A DNA stretch of 64,000 nucleotides from Caulobacter sp. (lineage in GTDB: Bacteria > Pseudomonadota > Alphaproteobacteria > Caulobacterales > Caulobacteraceae), in assembly GCA_030645575.1 (NCBI GenBank), contig JAUSMJ010000059.1, positions 1 through 64,000 on the forward strand, given 5' to 3'. The notes under the pieces are model-generated. The model worked only from the letters and a program-made list of their open reading frames with translations, was not told the origin of the DNA and searched no databases. Positions 61,415 to 64,000 of the stretch are shown one piece after another. The position numbers were made by a program, and so were the translations under genes. Within the stretch, counting starts at the first letter, position 1; the number at the start of each line of letters is the position of its first letter.

Positions 61415-61774
61415 ATGGCCCGCGTCACCGTCGAAGATTGCGTCGAGAAGATCCCCAACCGCTTTGGGCTCGTGCTCGTCGCCGCCCATCGCGCCCGCGC
61501 CATCTCGGCCGGCGCCGCGCTGATGGTTGATCGCGACAACGACAAGAACCCGGTCGTCGCCCTGCGCGAGATCGCCGACGACGTGGTGGACAACGACGGG
61601 CTGAAGGAAAGCCTGATCGGCACGCTGCAGCGGGTGGACGAGCGGACCGAAGCCGAGGAAGAGGCCGAGACCGTCGCCCTGCTGTCGGACCCGACCCACA
61701 TGCAGATGAGCGAGCAGGAACTGATCCGCGCGCTGCAGAGCGACCGCGATGGCGGTCAGGAGGAGCGGTACTGA
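61415..61774 (+). CDS. rpoZ: RNA polymerase omega subunit
   Basis: Small subunit that helps assemble RNA polymerase and, with beta', forms a ppGpp-binding site in proteobacteria. The 119 residues show the family start [17 protein letters not shown], then [16 protein letters not shown] and [16 protein letters not shown]. The tail ([12 protein letters not shown]) is hydrophilic. It is followed directly by the RSH gene that makes and breaks (p)ppGpp, a common proteobacterial pairing, with a 4-nt overlap if the CTG start of RSH is used. Confidence 0.96.
   Translation: MARVTVEDCVEKIPNRFGLVLVAAHRARAISAGAALMVDRDNDKNPVVALREIADDVVDNDGLKESLIGTLQRVDERTEAEEEAETVALLSDPTHMQMSEQELIRALQSDRDGGQEERY
61758..61763 (+). 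promoter_or_regulatory. Ribosome binding site (AGGAGG) for the RSH gene
   Basis: A perfect AGGAGG inside the end of rpoZ, 7 nt before the CTG that overlaps the rpoZ stop codon (CTGA). No ATG, GTG or TTG in the RSH frame lies at a useful distance from it, which is the main argument for the CTG start. Confidence 0.6.
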
Positions 61775-64000
61775 GCCCGGACGGCACAGAACCGCTTGAT
61801 CTGATCGAGGCGACGACACCCGCCGCCGCCCCTCCCACGAACACGCCTCCGCCGGCGCCAGACGCCGCGCCCCACGCCGTGGCCAGGGCCAAGGCCTCGG
61901 GCCCCAAGTTCCTGCGCCAGTACGAGCTGATCGAGCGGGTGCGGGCCTATGACCCGACCGCCGACGAGGGTCTGCTGAACCGGGCCTATGTCTACGCCGT
62001 GCGCATGCACGGCTCGCAGACCCGGGCCTCGGGCGACCCCTATTTCGCCCACCCGATCGAGGTGGCCGGGATTCTCACCGAATACCGGCTCGACACGGCC
62101 TCGATCGTCACGGCCCTGCTGCACGACGTGATCGAGGACACCCACGCCTCCAGCGCCGATATCAGCGAGCTGTTCGGGCCCGAGGTGGCCGAGCTGGTCG
62201 AGGGCGTCACCAAGCTGTCGAAGCTGGAACTGGCCGCCGAGCACGCCCGCCAGGCCGAGAACCTGCGCAAGTTCATCCTGGCCATCTCCAAGGACGTGCG
62301 CGTCCTGATGGTCAAGCTGGCCGACCGGCTGCACAACATGCGCACCCTGGGCTTCATCAAGAGCCCGGCCAAGCGCGAGCGCATCGCCCGCGAGACGCTC
62401 GACATCTACGCCCCGCTGGCGCGCAACATCGGCTGTCACCGCATCTGCACCGAGCTTGAGGAACTGGCCTTCGAGCATCTCAATCCGGTGGCCCGCAACG
62501 CCATCCTGCGCCGGCTGGAGGCCATGCGCGTCGATCAGGGCAAGGCGGTGCAGCAGGTCAGCGGCGACATCGCCCGCATCCTCGAGGCCGAGAACATCCC
62601 GGCCCGGGTGTTCGGCCGCGAGAAGCATCCGTTCTCGATCTGGCGTAAGCTGCAGCGCAAATCGATCGGCTTCTCGCAGATGAGCGACATCTACGCCTTC
62701 CGCGTGATCGTCGATAGCGAGGCCGACTGCTACCGCGCGCTGGGCCTGATCCACCACCAGTGGCCCTGCGTGCCCGAGCGGTTCAAGGACTTCATCTCCA
62801 CGCCCAAGCGCAACAACTACCGCTCGCTGCACACCACGGTGATCGGGCCCAAGGGCATGCGGGTGGAGATGCAGATCCGCACCGAGGTCATGGACCGGGT
62901 GGCCGAGGACGGCGTGGCCGCCCACTGGCGCTACAAGAACAAGTCCTACGGCTTCGACCGCGAGGCCATGGAGGCCGAGGGCGGCCGCGATCCGCTGGCC
63001 AACCTGCGCCAGCTGGTCCAGATGCTCGAGCACGGCGGCGACTCCGAGGACCTGGTCGAACACGCCAAGATGGAGCTGTTCCTCGACCAAGTGTTCGTGT
63101 TCACGCCCAAGGGCAAGCTGATCACCCTGCCGCGCGGCTCGATGCCGCTCGACTTCGCCTATGGCGTCCACACCAACGTCGGCGACACCACGGTCGGGGC
63201 CAAGATCAACGGCGAGCTCAAGCCCCTGCGCACGGAACTGGCCAACGGCGACGTGGTCGAGATCGTGCGCGGGCCCAAGCCGGCCGTGCTGCCCGACTGG
63301 CGCTCGCTGGCCGTCACCGGCAAGGCTCGTTCGGCGATCCGCCGGCACATCCGCCAGACGGAAAAGGAAGAGTTCCTGAGGGTCGGCGTGGCGGCCATGG
63401 ACCAGGCCTTCGCCCGGGTCGGCAAGACGCGGTCGGGGGTCACCTTCCGGCCGGCGCTCGACCGGTTCGCGGTGGCCACCGAGGACGAGCTGTTCAACGC
63501 CATCGGCCGGGGCCGGATCACGCCGGCCGAGGTTCTGGGGACCATCTTCCCGGGCCTCAAGGAGTCGGAGAAGGCCGCCGTCAGCGCGCGCCGCCGCATC
63601 GCCGACGGCAAGGAGGCGCGCGACTTCGTCGTCGGCGACCGGCTGCGGGCGGGAACCCTGATCCGCTTCGCCACCTGCTGCCGGCCCGTGCCGGGCGACC
63701 GCATCGTCGGCATCGCCCAGGACAAGACGGTCGAGGTGCACGCCATCGACTGCCCGAGCCTCGAACAGTACGACGATCGCCAGGACCTGTGGCGCGACCT
63801 GCACTGGACCGCCGAAGCCGAACGGAACACGACCTCCCGCACCCGGCTGCGGGCGACGATCCGCAACGCGCCCGGCGTGCTGGGCGAGGCCTGCACGATC
63901 ATCGGCGAGGTCGGCGGCAACATCGTCAACCTGAACATGCACCACCGCGGCGACGACCATTTCGACGTCGACTTCGATCTCGACGTGAAGGACGCCAAGC
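61771..64000 (+). CDS. Bifunctional (p)ppGpp synthetase/hydrolase (RSH), cut by the window end
   Basis: RelA/SpoT homologue, the stringent-response enzyme. Visible in order: the HD hydrolase domain with FAHPIEVAG and [12 protein letters not shown] (residues about 90-132) and [14 protein letters not shown]; the synthetase domain with [11 protein letters not shown] and [20 protein letters not shown] (about 337-356, RFKD type); a TGS domain ([20 protein letters not shown]); a helical and zinc-finger-like part ([13 protein letters not shown]); and an ACT domain starting at the right edge. Both activities should be present. The likely start is a CTG overlapping the rpoZ stop with AGGAGG 7 nt upstream; a GTG 36 codons later is the alternative. 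Confidence 0.93.
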   Translation, partial: MSPDGTEPLDLIEATTPAAAPPTNTPPPAPDAAPHAVARAKASGPKFLRQYELIERVRAYDPTADEGLLNRAYVYAVRMHGSQTRASGDPYFAHPIEVAGILTEYRLDTASIVTALLHDVIEDTHASSADISELFGPEVAELVEGVTKLSKLELAAEHARQAENLRKFILAISKDVRVLMVKLADRLHNMRTLGFIKSPAKRERIARETLDIYAPLARNIGCHRICTELEELAFEHLNPVARNAILRRLEAMRVDQGKAVQQVSGDIARILEAENIPARVFGREKHPFSIWRKLQRKSIGFSQMSDIYAFRVIVDSEADCYRALGLIHHQWPCVPERFKDFISTPKRNNYRSLHTTVIGPKGMRVEMQIRTEVMDRVAEDGVAAHWRYKNKSYGFDREAMEAEGGRDPLANLRQLVQMLEHGGDSEDLVEHAKMELFLDQVFVFTPKGKLITLPRGSMPLDFAYGVHTNVGDTTVGAKINGELKPLRTELANGDVVEIVRGPKPAVLPDWRSLAVTGKARSAIRRHIRQTEKEEFLRVGVAAMDQAFARVGKTRSGVTFRPALDRFAVATEDELFNAIGRGRITPAEVLGTIFPGLKESEKAAVSARRRIADGKEARDFVVGDRLRAGTLIRFATCCRPVPGDRIVGIAQDKTVEVHAIDCPSLEQYDDRQDLWRDLHWTAEAERNTTSRTRLRATIRNAPGVLGEACTIIGEVGGNIVNLNMHHRGDDHFDVDFDLDVKDAK

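Noticed and set aside
61756-63960. A minus-strand open frame of 734 codons across rpoZ and RSH
   Set aside because: It is the mirror of the RSH gene; its residues show no family pattern and it crosses the rpoZ end.

Overview
The window is a stretch of GC-rich alphaproteobacterial chromosome. Gene content and order point to the Caulobacteraceae (Caulobacter or Phenylobacterium type, genus not settled). The main reason is a nearly complete holdfast polysaccharide locus (hfsD, hfsABC, hfsEFGH). Other pointers are pyrB with a dead dihydroorotase, plsY-dprA-topA-rnr, dapA-smpB, rpoZ-RSH, and the gatCAB cluster. No phage, insertion sequence, CRISPR array or rRNA operon was seen.

Layout. 1-525: 3' end of prfB. 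568-10852, minus strand: rnr, topA, a DUF4160/DUF2442 pair, dprA, plsY, pyrC-like and pyrB. 11024-12423, minus: AEC transporter and ruvX. 12505-16131, plus: gatC, gatA, gatB for transamidation of mischarged Asp/Glu-tRNA. 16228-17378: an RcnB-like secreted protein and a small Sel1-like protein. 17395-29572: the holdfast locus, interrupted at 21742-24851 by a CPBP protease, a GFA-like protein, a PF10118-type protein and a TetR regulator. 29693-29783: tRNA-Ser(GCU).

29908-34713 holds trmL, a nitroreductase, a 3-methyladenine glycosylase, a small conserved protein, an acyl-CoA synthetase and a TetR regulator. 34779-41355, minus, reads as one functional block: response regulator, histidine kinase, EF-hand protein, MacA-like adaptor with an inserted helical module, ATPase and MacB-like permease. 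41443-46438: metallo-hydrolase, amino acid permease, hrpB. 46487-47835: an eight-haem c-type cytochrome overlapping a small membrane protein, a likely electron-transfer module. 47945-51065: two RNA methyltransferases and a membrane glycosyltransferase. 51238-54425, plus: TetR and a BtuF/BtuC/BtuD-like importer. 54601-64000: lytic transglycosylase, dapA, smpB, an SPFH protein, family 5 uracil-DNA glycosylase, a NYN-domain protein, folK, rpoZ, and a bifunctional (p)ppGpp synthetase/hydrolase cut by the window end.

The gaps between genes are rich in short palindromic repeats of at least five families, nearly all placed a few bases beyond a stop codon. The least expected items are the adaptor with the inserted Spy-like helical module and its EF-hand and two-component neighbours, the octahaem cytochrome pair, a double hairpin whose two loops are exact reverse complements (54445-54544), and a family of 27-29 bp hairpins sitting 3-12 nt after five different stop codons.
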